DNA of 64,000 nucleotides from Lysobacterales bacterium (lineage in GTDB: Bacteria > Pseudomonadota > Gammaproteobacteria > Xanthomonadales > Ahniellaceae), in NCBI GenBank assembly GCA_016721845.1, contig JADKHK010000013.1, forward strand, positions 1,098,501-1,162,500, written 5' to 3'. The notes below the pieces were generated by a model. That model was not told the origin of the DNA. It was given only the letters and a program-made list of their open reading frames with translations, and made no database searches. Positions 1 to 8,738 of this stretch are shown in pieces (positions within the stretch are counted from its first letter, which is position 1; every line of letters starts with the position of its first letter). Position numbers and translations under genes: made by a program.

Positions 1-1479
1 GACCTGCATTTGCGCTACAGCAACGGTCGCGAGCAACGCTTCGTCTCCGGCGACCGCGAACCCTATGCCGCGCGCAGCGTCGATCACCGTCATTTCAATT
101 TCGCGCTGAAACTGCCGCCGGGGCAAAGCGTGCACAGCCTTCTGCGCGTGCAGACCGAAAGTTCCGTGCAGGTACCGATCGCCATCTATTCCGACCACGC
201 CTTCCTCGAAACCCATCAACGATCGCAACTCGGCCTGGGCGTCTACTACGGCGTGCTGATCGGCCTGCTGCTTTACAACCTGCTGATCTTCCTGTCGGTA
301 CGCGATCGCAGCTATCCGTACTACATCGGCTATGTCGCACTGTTCGGACTCGCACTCGCCTGCCTGAACGGCATCAGTTACCAGATCCTTTGGCCCACAT
401 GGCCGGTGTGGGACGACGCGATGCTCTTGCTTGCGATCGGCGGTTCCCTGACCTGCATGATCCTGTTCACGAACAGCTTCCTGGAACTGCCGACCCGACA
501 GCCGAAGCTTGCGAAGACCTTCCGCATGGCCGCCTGGTTGCTGGCGGCCATCACCCTCGCCTCGCCGTTCATCACCTATCGCCACGCGATCCTGCTGGAG
601 ACCGCATCGGTCTTCCTGCTTGCATTCATGATGATCGGCGCCGGCCTCAGCGCCTGGCGCCACGGTTATCGGCCGGCCTACTATTTCCTGCTGGCTTGGA
701 GCTTCATGGTCGCCGGCATCGTCGTCTATGCCTGCGTGTCGTTCGGATTGCTGCCCAAGAATTTCGTCACCGAATACGGCATCCAGTTCGGGTCGAGCAT
801 CGAGATGATCTTGCTGTCGCTCGGACTGGCCTATCGCTTCAAGCTGCTGCGCGAGCAAAACCTGCAGTTGCAGCTGGAGGCCACCGAACGGCTGGAAGTC
901 CGAGTGGCGGAACGGACGACCGAACTGAATCGCGCAATGGGCGAGTTGCGCACCGCGAACCGGCGCCTGCACGAATTCAGCCTGCGCGACGGCCTGACTG
1001 GCGTGCACAACCGCCGGTACCTCGACGAATCGCTGGCGCACGCGGTCAGTCAGGCGCGCGAGCGCAAGGCGCCGATCGCCCTGCTGATGCTCGACATCGA
1101 CCACTTCAAGCGCATCAACGACAGCTACGGCCATCTCGCCGGCGACGACTGCCTGCGTGCGGTCGCCGACGTGCTGCGCAATCACGTGCGCGAAGGCGAC
1201 GACTTCGTCGCCCGCTATGGTGGCGAGGAGTTCGTGGTGCTGATGCCGGGCGCCACTCGTGACGACGCCGCGCGCCGCGCCGAGATTCTGCGCAGCGAAG
1301 TCGCGGCACTCCGGGTCGATGGCCACGGCGAGACCATCACGCTGACGATCAGCCTGGGCCTCGCCGCACTGGACGGCGGCGATCTCCACTCCGGTCCGGA
1401 CAAGCTGATCCGCGCCGCCGACGCGGCGCTTTACCGGGCCAAACGCGACGGGCGCAATCGACTGGTGATCGCGGACTGA
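1..1479 (+). CDS. Membrane-bound diguanylate cyclase, 7TMR-DISM + GGDEF (5' truncated)
   Basis: The reading frame is open at the left edge, so the N-terminus lies outside the window. The visible part begins inside a periplasmic 7TMR-DISM extracellular-type domain (about the first 75 residues), followed by seven hydrophobic segments (about nt 230-850), a charged coiled-coil linker (nt 850-980) and a C-terminal GGDEF domain. The active-site signature is GGEEF at nt 1219-1233, with a conserved substrate-binding DIDHFKRINDSYGH stretch upstream, so catalysis of c-di-GMP synthesis from two GTP is expected. The inhibitory I-site RxxD is not in register: the residue three before the Asp is Glu (EGDD), with an Arg one position earlier, so product feedback may be weak. 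It converges on the ammonia-lyase gene with a 13-bp gap. The ligand sensed by the 7TMR-DISM part is unknown. Confidence 0.9.
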   Translation, partial: DLHLRYSNGREQRFVSGDREPYAARSVDHRHFNFALKLPPGQSVHSLLRVQTESSVQVPIAIYSDHAFLETHQRSQLGLGVYYGVLIGLLLYNLLIFLSVRDRSYPYYIGYVALFGLALACLNGISYQILWPTWPVWDDAMLLLAIGGSLTCMILFTNSFLELPTRQPKLAKTFRMAAWLLAAITLASPFITYRHAILLETASVFLLAFMMIGAGLSAWRHGYRPAYYFLLAWSFMVAGIVVYACVSFGLLPKNFVTEYGIQFGSSIEMILLSLGLAYRFKLLREQNLQLQLEATERLEVRVAERTTELNRAMGELRTANRRLHEFSLRDGLTGVHNRRYLDESLAHAVSQARERKAPIALLMLDIDHFKRINDSYGHLAGDDCLRAVADVLRNHVREGDDFVARYGGEEFVVLMPGATRDDAARRAEILRSEVAALRVDGHGETITLTISLGLAALDGGDLHSGPDKLIRAADAALYRAKRDGRNRLVIAD

Positions 1480-1492
1480 AGTTCGTGCCGAC

Positions 1493-3385
1493 TCAGATCG
1501 CGTCGAAGCCGCCGCGATGGACCAGGAGGCAGATGTCACGAATGTCGCCGTCCATTGCCCGATCGCGGGACATGAACGGAATGCGTGTGCGGATCAGCGC
1601 CAAGGCCGCAGCAACGCGCGGCGACGGATGGAACGAATCCGCCGTCGCCAATGCCTTCAGCAACTCTCCGCTTTCGGCCGCGAACGCTTCGGTTTCGGGC
1701 GTATCACCGCGCGGTGCGTTACTGATCTTGCTGCGCAGCACATCCAGATCGCCACGTGCGGCGAGGCGCCGCGCGGCATTGAGCATGTCCTGACGATATT
1801 CGAGTGCCTGTGCGGCGGTGTAGAGCTCCAGCGCGATCACGCGTTCGAGGTCGTCGCACATGTCGAGCACGTGGCGTGCTTCGTTGGCGCCCATCGAGAC
1901 GTGGTCCTCGGCATTGGCACTGGTCGGAATCGAATAGACCGAGGCCGGATGCGCACGTGTCGCGAGATCATTGACCAGTGCCGCCGCGGTGTACTGCACG
2001 ATCATGAACCCGGAGTCGGTCGCGTCCTCGTTGCCGATCAGGAAGGCCGGCAAGCCGTCGTTGTTGGCCGGGTCGACGAGCTTGTTGGTGCGTCGTTCGG
2101 AAATGCTGGCGAGCACCGGGATCGCCACCTTGAGGTAACTCATCGCGAGCGCGAGCGGCATGCCATGGAAGTGGCCGGCGGAAATCACCTGGTCCTCGAT
2201 TTCGCGCGCGTCCGGCTGATCCGGGAACACCAGGGGATTGTCGGTAACTGCATTCAACTCGATGTCGATCACGCGCGCCGCCTGCGCCCAGGCGTCGCGT
2301 ACCGCACCATGCACTTGCGGGATGCAGCGCAGGCAATAGGCGTCCTGCGGCTGATGCTTCTTGCCGCCCTTGAACGGCAGGAAGCGGGTGTAGAACTTCT
2401 CGCGTCCATGACGCTGACTGGAGGGCACCCAGTCCCAGCTGATGTCGAAACGCTGGGCCTGATCTTCCGGTGCCTGCCAGGCATCGGCCAGCCAGGTCCT
2501 GAATCGCGGCACCAGATGGTAGGGAATATCGACCAGGGTCGAACCCTCGATCAGCGCGCGCATCGACGCTGCCGCCTCGACTTGTCCCGGATGCGGGCGC
2601 AATGCATGAACTTCCGCACGGAACGCACCGGAGCGGCCTGCGAAGGCCTCAAGTGTCATTGCCGCTGCCAGATCGGCGGTCCGGATCAATCGCTCGATCC
2701 GCTGCAAGGCCAATGCCCCGAGCGCCAGCATTTGCGTGGTGCCGTTGTTCAGTGCCAGCCCCTCCTTGAACGACAAGCGCACCGGTTCGATGCCGGCACG
2801 ATGCATCGCCTCGGCGCCGGCCATGCGTTCGCCTCGGTAGAAAGCTTCGCCACCACCGAGCAGCACGATCGCGAGATGCGACAGCGGCGCGAGGTCGCCT
2901 GAAGCCCCGACCGAACCCTTGGCTGGTATGACCGGGATCACGCCCCGATTCAGCATCGCCGCGAGCGATTCCAGCGTCGATACGCGAATGCCGGAATGAC
3001 CGCGCAGCAAGGTGTTGATGCGAATGCCCAGCATTGCCCGCACCACCGGCTCCGGAAACGGCTCGCCGACACAGACCGCGTGCGTGATCACCAGGTTGTG
3101 CTGCAGCTCTTCCATCAAGCTGCGCTCGCTCGGCTCCGGATTGCCACCGGGCAGGTCATCGCGGGCGCGACGTGCACCGAGCAGCTTGTCGGCATTGCTG
3201 CCGAAGCCGGTGTTCACGCCATAGATCGGCTCTTCGGCCGTGACTTTTCGCGCCAGAAAATCGGCGGCGTGGGCGACGCGCTTGAGCGCTTCCGGCGCCA
3301 GCGAGACCGCTGCGCCCTCGGACATCGCCGCGACATCGGCGCGTGTCAGCGATCGTCCATCGAGCCGGATCATCGACGCGCTCAC
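1493..3385 (-). CDS. Histidine ammonia-lyase-like MIO enzyme, extended form
   Basis: A member of the histidine/phenylalanine ammonia-lyase family. The Ala-Ser-Gly triad that cyclises into the MIO cofactor is at residues 161-163 inside GSVGASGDLAPLSHLA, and the catalytic Tyr lies in YGVNTGFG near residue 55. The substrate-selectivity pair reads Thr-His (residues 101-102), closest to the Ser-His of histidine lyases and unlike the Phe-Leu or His-Leu of PAL/TAL, so histidine to urocanate is the best guess. At 630 residues it is about 120 longer than typical HutH; extra sequence sits around residues 285-345 and 545-605. The GTG start overlaps the hisS stop in a GTGA, with AAAGGA about 9 nt upstream, so it is translationally coupled to hisS. 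No hutU, hutI or hutG is nearby. The family call is firm; the exact substrate is not. Confidence 0.82.
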   Translation of the reverse strand: MSASMIRLDGRSLTRADVAAMSEGAAVSLAPEALKRVAHAADFLARKVTAEEPIYGVNTGFGSNADKLLGARRARDDLPGGNPEPSERSLMEELQHNLVITHAVCVGEPFPEPVVRAMLGIRINTLLRGHSGIRVSTLESLAAMLNRGVIPVIPAKGSVGASGDLAPLSHLAIVLLGGGEAFYRGERMAGAEAMHRAGIEPVRLSFKEGLALNNGTTQMLALGALALQRIERLIRTADLAAAMTLEAFAGRSGAFRAEVHALRPHPGQVEAAASMRALIEGSTLVDIPYHLVPRFRTWLADAWQAPEDQAQRFDISWDWVPSSQRHGREKFYTRFLPFKGGKKHQPQDAYCLRCIPQVHGAVRDAWAQAARVIDIELNAVTDNPLVFPDQPDAREIEDQVISAGHFHGMPLALAMSYLKVAIPVLASISERRTNKLVDPANNDGLPAFLIGNEDATDSGFMIVQYTAAALVNDLATRAHPASVYSIPTSANAEDHVSMGANEARHVLDMCDDLERVIALELYTAAQALEYRQDMLNAARRLAARGDLDVLRSKISNAPRGDTPETEAFAAESGELLKALATADSFHPSPRVAAALALIRTRIPFMSRDRAMDGDIRDICLLVHRGGFDAI

Positions 3386-4770
3386 GGGGTCAGTCCTTTC
3401 GGCATCGCCGCCAGCTGTTCGATCTCGACGCGCAGGGTTTTCGCGAGTTCGGCGCGCGGCACCTCGTACTGCAATTCGCGCGGCATGTCCTTGACCGACA
3501 CCGTGTTCCTGGCCAACTCGTCCTCGCCCAGCACCAGCACGAAGCGAATCCCCGCCTTGGAGGCATACTGGAACTGTTTGCCGAGTTTCTTCGGTTCGAG
3601 CTGCACTTCGGTATTGATGCCGGCGGCACGCAACTGGTTCGCGAGTTCGATGTATTTCGGCAAGTCGGCCTCGTTCATCAAGGCGACCATGGCCTGCACG
3701 CTGCTGCGCGCCATGCCGATCAACCCGGCCTCGCGCAATTGCCAGAACAGTCGCGTCAGTCCGATCGAGATGCCGACACCCGGCAGCTTCGACTTCGTGT
3801 AGTGCGACGCCAGGTTGTCGTAGCGACCGCCCGAACAGATCGAGCCGATCTGCGGATGATCGTTCAAGGTGGTCTCGTAGACGGTGCCGGTGTAGTAATC
3901 GAGGCCGCGTGCGATCGAGAAATTGATCGCGTAGTTCGATTCCGGCACGCCAAGCGCACGCACGAAGGCGAGCACTTCCTTGAGTTCGGCGACGCCGGAT
4001 TCCAGCATCGCATTGCCGCCGCCGAGTGCGTCTAGCTTGGCGATCGCATCATCGTGTCCGCTCGATCGCAGCGAGATGAAGGCCAGGATCCGGGCGACTG
4101 CCTCGGCCGACAACTTGAAGTGTTCGCCGGTCAGGGTGTCTCGGACATACTGTTCGCCGCGCTTGTCGATCTTGTCGACCTCGCGCAGCACCAGACCTTG
4201 CTGTTCCGGATCGACGATGCCGGCGCGCTCGAAGAAGCCACGCATCAGCCTGCGATTGTTCATCTGGATGGTGAACGGCCCGATCGCGAGCTCCGAGAAG
4301 ATGCCATGGATCACCGCGGGCAACTCGGCATCGAAACGAACCGACAGCGCGTCCTTGCCGATCACGTCGATGTCACATTGGTAGAACTCGCGAAAACGAC
4401 CGCGCTGCGCCGACTCGCCGCGATACACGCGCTGCATCTGGTAGCGCCGGAACGGAAACTGCAATTGGTGTTCGTGCTCGGCCACGTAACGCGCAAGCGG
4501 CACCGTCAAATCGAAGCGCAGTGCAAGTTCGGGCTCGTCGCCCTGCTTCAGACTGCCGGTCGACTGGACGAAATAGACTTGTCTCTCGGTTTCGCCGCCG
4601 GTTTTGGTCAGCAGCACGTCGGTCAATTCGATCGCGGGAGTTTCAACCGGCAGAAAGCCGAAGCGCTCGAAGTTCCGACGGATGAGATCGAGCGTGCTCT
4701 GGAACGCGATCTGCTCGAGCGGCAACAGCTCGAGCACACCGGGCATGGTGCGGGGTTTGGTCAGGCTCAT
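3382..4770 (-). CDS. hisS: Histidyl-tRNA synthetase (class II)
   Basis: Charges tRNA-His with histidine in the cytoplasm. The 462-residue protein carries the class II motif 2 region (RYQMQRVYRGE, then GRFREFYQCDIDVIG), the histidine-specific motif RGLDYYTGTVYE, motif 3 (GVGISIGLTRLF) and a C-terminal anticodon-binding domain (about residues 360-445). E. coli HisRS has 424 residues and reads RGLDYYNRTVFE, so this copy resembles the longer eukaryotic/Bacteroidetes-like branch; that phylogenetic placement is inferred from motif wording only. It is first in an apparent two-gene operon with the ammonia-lyase-like gene. The 107 bp between its start and the divergent tRNA-Pro gene would hold its promoter; no His-rich leader is visible there. 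Confidence 0.97.
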   Translation of the reverse strand: MSLTKPRTMPGVLELLPLEQIAFQSTLDLIRRNFERFGFLPVETPAIELTDVLLTKTGGETERQVYFVQSTGSLKQGDEPELALRFDLTVPLARYVAEHEHQLQFPFRRYQMQRVYRGESAQRGRFREFYQCDIDVIGKDALSVRFDAELPAVIHGIFSELAIGPFTIQMNNRRLMRGFFERAGIVDPEQQGLVLREVDKIDKRGEQYVRDTLTGEHFKLSAEAVARILAFISLRSSGHDDAIAKLDALGGGNAMLESGVAELKEVLAFVRALGVPESNYAINFSIARGLDYYTGTVYETTLNDHPQIGSICSGGRYDNLASHYTKSKLPGVGISIGLTRLFWQLREAGLIGMARSSVQAMVALMNEADLPKYIELANQLRAAGINTEVQLEPKKLGKQFQYASKAGIRFVLVLGEDELARNTVSVKDMPRELQYEVPRAELAKTLRVEIEQLAAMPKGLTP

Positions 4771-4838
4771 GGGTGCGGCGCGAGGCAGTCCGGAAGACCG
4801 CGAAGGCTAGCAGAATGCACAATGGCACCGATCAGGTG

Positions 4839-4867
4839 TTGCCAGTTCCGTCATGCCTCGCTAAGAT
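4839..4867 (+). promoter_or_regulatory. sigma70-type promoter of tRNA-Pro
   Basis: TTGCCA (4839-4844) and TAAGAT (4862-4867) are separated by exactly 17 bp. The -10 box ends 10 bp before the first tRNA base, the expected distance for a short 5' leader. Inference from consensus match only. Confidence 0.6.
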
Positions 4868-4877
4868 TCGCGCCCTT

Positions 4878-4954
4878 CGGGGTGTAGCTCAGCCTGGTAG
4901 AGCGCTACCTTCGGGAGGTAGAAGTCGCAAGTTCGAATCCTGTCACCCCGACCA
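4878..4954 (+). tRNA. tRNA-Pro (CGG)
   Basis: A complete cloverleaf of 77 nt. The acceptor arms CGGGGTG (4878-4884) and CACCCCG pair fully; the D-arm TAGCTCAGCCTGGTAGAGC and T-arm GTTCGAATCC are standard; the anticodon stem CTACC/GGTAG encloses TTCGGGA, giving anticodon CGG, which reads the proline codon CCG. The CCA tail is encoded at 4952-4954. The C1 start and CGGGG acceptor are typical of bacterial tRNA-Pro. Confidence 0.97.
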
Positions 4955-4960
4955 ATCCAG

Positions 4961-4995
4961 ACGACAACGCCACCTTCGGGTGGCGTTGTCGTTTT
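4961..4995 (+). terminator. Intrinsic terminator after tRNA-Pro
   Basis: A 14-bp perfect stem (4961-4974 with 4979-4992) closed by a TTCG tetraloop and followed by TTTT. It starts 7 bp after the tRNA CCA end, so it ends the tRNA transcript, and it may also stop transcripts of the convergent glycosyltransferase gene. Confidence 0.9.
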
Positions 4996-5006
4996 CGGAG
5001 CCGGCG

Positions 5007-5807
5007 TTACCAGGGAATGTTGTTGAAGCGCTGGATCATGCGGCCGTATTCGGCCTTGCTCTGCTCGGTCTTGGCTTCGCTGGCGGCGATCTGGGCCATG
5101 CCCGAACCCGGGTGAACGGTGCGCATGACCAGTGGCCACGGCGACTCGTGCCGCATGAACGAGCAGAACTCGGCCGCGCACAGCAGGATGTTCCAGAGAT
5201 TGGGGCGAGTGCTGCTGATCGCGTCGAGCTCGATCGGCGCAGTCGCCTCGACGAAATGCACGCGCGGGATACGCTGTTCGTTCAGGCGTCCGATCCATTC
5301 GCTGTCCAGATGCCAGCGATACGACTCGTCGAAGCCGCCGACGCGGTCCAGCGTCGCTCGCGGCATCACCCACGACGAAGGTGTCGGGTAGTCGAGAATC
5401 CGGACGACGGTACCGTCGACCGTTCGTTCCAGATGCGTCGACGAGGCGAACTGGAATTTCCCGAACTGTGCGATGGCCCGCTCCAGATAGGTCGGCTCCC
5501 ACAGGTCGTCGTCTTCGATGAAGGCGACAAAGTCGCCCGATACCCTGGCCAAGGCCGCGTTCAGCGCCGAAGACTGCAATCGCTCCGCCCCTTCGGCGAC
5601 CAGGATCGCTGGGTCGAGGCGCTGTTGCGCGAGCAAGGCCATGCCGGGATCGACGCCAATGATGATTTCGGGCACGAAACCCGGCTTGCGGAAGATCGAC
5701 TGGCCGCGGACACAGGCGATCGAACGTTGCACGAACCACGGCCCGGCGGGGTCATCCCGTTGCGGGCCCTGCAGTCTGGATGGAATGACAACTGAAATTC
5801 GGGGCAT
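5007..5807 (-). CDS. Family 2 glycosyltransferase
   Basis: A single-domain GT-A glycosyltransferase of 266 residues with no membrane segment. It opens with the family 2 start PRISVVIPS, has an acidic metal/nucleotide-sugar motif EDDDLW at residues 98-103, and a later WHLDSEW segment in the acceptor half. It would transfer a sugar from a nucleotide donor, probably to a surface glycan; donor and acceptor cannot be told. I chose the ATG at 5807 because the family signature starts immediately after it; an in-frame TTG at 5825 would add six residues. It stands alone between tRNA-Pro and the arginine operon on the same strand as argH, 65 bp downstream of it, so it may receive read-through from that operon. 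Confidence 0.85.
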   Translation of the reverse strand: MPRISVVIPSRLQGPQRDDPAGPWFVQRSIACVRGQSIFRKPGFVPEIIIGVDPGMALLAQQRLDPAILVAEGAERLQSSALNAALARVSGDFVAFIEDDDLWEPTYLERAIAQFGKFQFASSTHLERTVDGTVVRILDYPTPSSWVMPRATLDRVGGFDESYRWHLDSEWIGRLNEQRIPRVHFVEATAPIELDAISSTRPNLWNILLCAAEFCSFMRHESPWPLVMRTVHPGSGMAQIAASEAKTEQSKAEYGRMIQRFNNIPW

Positions 5808-5872
5808 GACTTGTTCGCTCGCCAAACCGCCATGTTACCGAATGCAAAACGACAACAACCCACGAGCAGTGC

Positions 5873-7174
5873 TCAAATCGACACCTGCAAGGCCGTGAGG
5901 CGGACCTGCAACTGCGTCATCCCCAGGTCGCCAGCCGCGCCCGGCGATGTCCGTGCGGCAAGGCTGCCTTCCGGCGTGCGCGCCACTCGATCACTCCCGA
6001 CATCCGCCGCCTGACGATAGGCCTCGCGGAACGGCACGCCGGCTGCAGCCAGTTCGATCGCCCGATCGGTCGCGTACATTCCGGCATCGATCGCCGCGCG
6101 CATCCGTTCCGGCTTCCACGCGACGGCCTCGAACACTCGCGCGGCAATGGCGAGCGCATCGAGGCCATGCGCAAAAGCACGCAATACCGGGCCTTTTCCG
6201 GCCTGCATGTCACGGTGATAGCCCAGCGGGAGCGCGGACAAGGATTGCAGCTCCAGCATCGCGCCCTGCACGACCGACGGACTGGCGCGCAACAACTCGA
6301 CGACATCCGGATTGCGCTTGTTCGGCATCAGCGACGAACCCGTGGTGAAGGCATTGGGCAGCGCGACGAAATCGAACTCGGCACTGGTGAACAGGCTCAG
6401 GTCCCAGGCGAAACGACGAACATCATTCAGCGCCTGCGCCAGTGCGGCCAGCGCCTGCCATTCGTACTTGCCGCGCGACAGCTGCGCCGCAATCGGATTC
6501 ACCAAGGTGCGTGCGAAGCCGAGATCGGCCGTCACGCCCTCGCGATCGAGCGCCAGATTGACGCCATAACCGGAGGCCGTACCGAGCGGGTTGGCGTCGA
6601 CCCACGCCAGCGTGCGTGCCGCGAGTTCGGCGTTGTCGATGAAGGACTCGGCCATGGCCGCCCACCACAGTCCGGTCGACGACACCATCGCGCGTTGCAG
6701 GTGGGTATAGCCCGGCATCGGCAGATCGCCCTCGCGCTGTACGCGCGCCAGTGCAAGACCCGCGATCGCGACGCAGCGCGACTGCAGCGCGCGCAACTGC
6801 GCCTTCAACCACAGCCGCAAGGCCACCAGCACCTGATCGTTGCGACTTCTTCCGGTGTGGATCTTGCGCCCCAGGTCACCGAGCTTGTCGGTGAGCCAGG
6901 ACTCGATCGCGCTATGCCCGTCTTCGAAGCGCGCATCGAGCACGAAGGATTCCTCCGCAAATGCCGAAGTCAACGCCGCCAGTTCGGCCTCAAGTTGCGC
7001 GCACTCGGCCGAGGTCAGAATCCCGACACGGACCAGGCCACGCGCATGCGCCGCGCTGGCGGCGATGTCGTGCACGAACAGCTCGCGATCGAGACGTACG
7101 TCTTCGCCAGCCATGAAGCGCATCAGGTCGGCATCGATCTCGACGCCACGCTTGTTCCAGATCGGCGCGGTCAC
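5873..7174 (-). CDS. argH: Argininosuccinate lyase
   Basis: Last enzyme of arginine synthesis, splitting argininosuccinate into arginine and fumarate. The 433-residue protein has the fumarase/aspartase-superfamily signature GSSLMPNKRNPD, the HTGRSRNDQV substrate loop and the catalytic-His region PGYTHLQRA. The usual signature reads GSSIMPQKKNPD, so this copy is slightly divergent, and it is shorter than E. coli ArgH (457). Start: GTG at 7174, whose GTGA overlaps the argC stop; the open frame continues upstream to about 7924 but that part is antisense-like noise inside argC. It is the last gene of the seven-gene operon. Confidence 0.96.
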   Translation of the reverse strand: MTAPIWNKRGVEIDADLMRFMAGEDVRLDRELFVHDIAASAAHARGLVRVGILTSAECAQLEAELAALTSAFAEESFVLDARFEDGHSAIESWLTDKLGDLGRKIHTGRSRNDQVLVALRLWLKAQLRALQSRCVAIAGLALARVQREGDLPMPGYTHLQRAMVSSTGLWWAAMAESFIDNAELAARTLAWVDANPLGTASGYGVNLALDREGVTADLGFARTLVNPIAAQLSRGKYEWQALAALAQALNDVRRFAWDLSLFTSAEFDFVALPNAFTTGSSLMPNKRNPDVVELLRASPSVVQGAMLELQSLSALPLGYHRDMQAGKGPVLRAFAHGLDALAIAARVFEAVAWKPERMRAAIDAGMYATDRAIELAAAGVPFREAYRQAADVGSDRVARTPEGSLAARTSPGAAGDLGMTQLQVRLTALQVSI

Positions 7175-8118
7175 AGTTCGATGCCCCTCAACTCGTCGAA
7201 ACCGAGCGCGAGATTGAGATTCTGCATGGTCTGGGTGGCGGCGCCCTTCAGCAAGTTGTCGAGCACGCACACGATCACGGCACGACGCTGATCCTCGGCG
7301 ACGGTGATGCCGCCGATCAGAACACCGTGGCGACCCGCGATGCTGGACACCCATGGCGGCTCGTCGCGGATCGAGATCAATGGCTCGTCGTCGTATCGGT
7401 CGCGGAAGCGCTCGTACAAGGTCTCGACATCGCAGCGATCCGACAAATGCGCATTCACCGTCATCGTGATGCCGCGAAAATGCGATGCCACATGCGGCAT
7501 GAACTCGACTGGATGCCCGAGATGCCGGGAAACTTCGCGCTCGTGCAGATGCCCGATCAGGCTGTAGGGCATCAGATTGTCCTTGAGCTTGAACGGATCG
7601 TTCTTGTCGCTGGGCGTGGTGCCGGCGCCGCTGTAGCCAGAGACGCCAAAACATTGCGCCGGCATCGACAGCAGATCGGTGATCGGTGCCAGCGCCAATT
7701 GCATCGCCGTCGCGTAGCAACCGGGATTGCTGATCCGGCGCTGGCCCTGCGCATTGAACCGGGTCAATTCGGGCAGCCCGTAATACCAGCCATCGTCGAA
7801 GCGGTAATCGGCACTCAAATCGACCAAGACGGGATCGCGACCCGCGGCGTCCAGCGCCACGACATAATCGTCGGCGCGACCGTTCGGCAAGGCCAGCACG
7901 ATGGCATCGACCTCGCGCCGGCAAATCGCATCGGGATTCAAGTTTTCGTAGCGTAGTCGGCCGAAAGGCTTGTCGTCACCAACGACGACTTCCTGCCCCG
8001 CCCATTCCCGAGACACGACGAAGTCGAGTTCGAGCTGGCCATGCGCCGCGACAAGGCTGAGCAGTTCCTGGCCGACATGGCCGCGAGCGCCGACTACCCC
8101 GATCCGCTTCATCGTCAT
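7171..8118 (-). CDS. argC: N-acetyl-gamma-glutamyl-phosphate reductase
   Basis: NADPH-dependent reduction of N-acetylglutamyl phosphate to the semialdehyde. The 315-residue protein shows the Rossmann start GVVGARGHVGQEL, the catalytic cysteine in SNPGCYATA (near residue 130), the GYSGAGTTPSDKNDP loop and the catalytic-His region around PHVASHFRGI. Start: ATG at 8118, overlapping the stop of the preceding acetyltransferase gene by four bases (ATGA). The stop in turn overlaps the argH GTG. Placement between the kinase/synthase fusion and argH fits its pathway step. Confidence 0.97.
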   Translation of the reverse strand: MTMKRIGVVGARGHVGQELLSLVAAHGQLELDFVVSREWAGQEVVVGDDKPFGRLRYENLNPDAICRREVDAIVLALPNGRADDYVVALDAAGRDPVLVDLSADYRFDDGWYYGLPELTRFNAQGQRRISNPGCYATAMQLALAPITDLLSMPAQCFGVSGYSGAGTTPSDKNDPFKLKDNLMPYSLIGHLHEREVSRHLGHPVEFMPHVASHFRGITMTVNAHLSDRCDVETLYERFRDRYDDEPLISIRDEPPWVSSIAGRHGVLIGGITVAEDQRRAVIVCVLDNLLKGAATQTMQNLNLALGFDELRGIEL

Positions 8119-8738
8119 CGTTGTCCACCCGACTCCAGCAAGAATTGCAGATTGCGCTTCACCGCCAACCACTCCGACTCGATGATCGAGAACACCACCG
8201 TATCGCGATAGCCACCACCCGGCAGCTTCATGTGATTGCGCAGGATACCGTCCTGCTTCGCACCCAGTCGCGCGATCGCTGCCCGCGACCGATGGTTCAT
8301 GAAACTCGTGCGCAACTCGACGACGCCGGCGCCCAGCGTCTCGAACGCATGCGTGAGCAGCAACAGCTTGGCTGCGGTATTCAACGCGCTGCGCTGCACC
8401 CGCTGCGCATACCAGGTCCAGCCGATCTCGACGCGCTGGTTGGCCGCGTCGATGTTGCAGTAGCGCGTGGTACCGACGACCTCGCCCGACGGGTCTCTTA
8501 CGACGAAGGGTACCGCCCAACCGGTGCGCTGCTGATCCAGCGCCTGTTCGACATACTGCTCGGCGCTAGCGGGCGTGGGCACCGAGGTATAGAACAGCCG
8601 CCACAATTCGCCGTCCGTTGCGGCGCGGCCCAATGCCTGCGCGTGTTCCGGCAACAACGGCGCCAGCGAAACATGCGCGTTCTGCAACGTCACCGGTTGC
8701 ACCCACCAGGTCGGATCGATGGCTCCGAGCATGCTCAT
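8115..8738 (-). CDS. GNAT acetyltransferase (RimJ/RimL type) inside the arg operon
   Basis: A 207-residue GNAT protein of the RimJ/RimL (Acetyltransf_3) type: a VSLAPLLPEHAQAL start typical of that family, central strand segment FVVRDPSGEVVGTTRY, and an acetyl-CoA-binding region around RSALNTAAKLLLLTHAFE. It is locked into the arginine operon by four-base overlaps on both sides (ATGA with the argB/A fusion before it and ATGA with argC after it). Acetyl-CoA-dependent N-acetylation is the family activity; the substrate is unknown. Because the fused kinase/synthase already supplies N-acetylglutamate, this second acetyltransferase is not required by the textbook pathway, which makes its retention worth noting. 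Confidence 0.85.
   Translation of the reverse strand: MSMLGAIDPTWWVQPVTLQNAHVSLAPLLPEHAQALGRAATDGELWRLFYTSVPTPASAEQYVEQALDQQRTGWAVPFVVRDPSGEVVGTTRYCNIDAANQRVEIGWTWYAQRVQRSALNTAAKLLLLTHAFETLGAGVVELRTSFMNHRSRAAIARLGAKQDGILRNHMKLPGGGYRDTVVFSIIESEWLAVKRNLQFLLESGGQR

Noticed and set aside
1493..3385. A hut (histidine utilisation) operon
   Set aside because: Only one lyase-like gene is present; no hutU, hutI, hutG or hutC nearby, and the gene is coupled to hisS.
4771..4877. Histidine leader peptide or T-box before hisS
   Set aside because: Reading all frames on the minus strand shows no run of His codons and no terminator; T-boxes are not expected in this group.
7175..7924. Upstream extension of the argH frame
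   Set aside because: Lies inside argC in another frame and has no ArgH similarity; the GTG at 7174 gives the correct family start.
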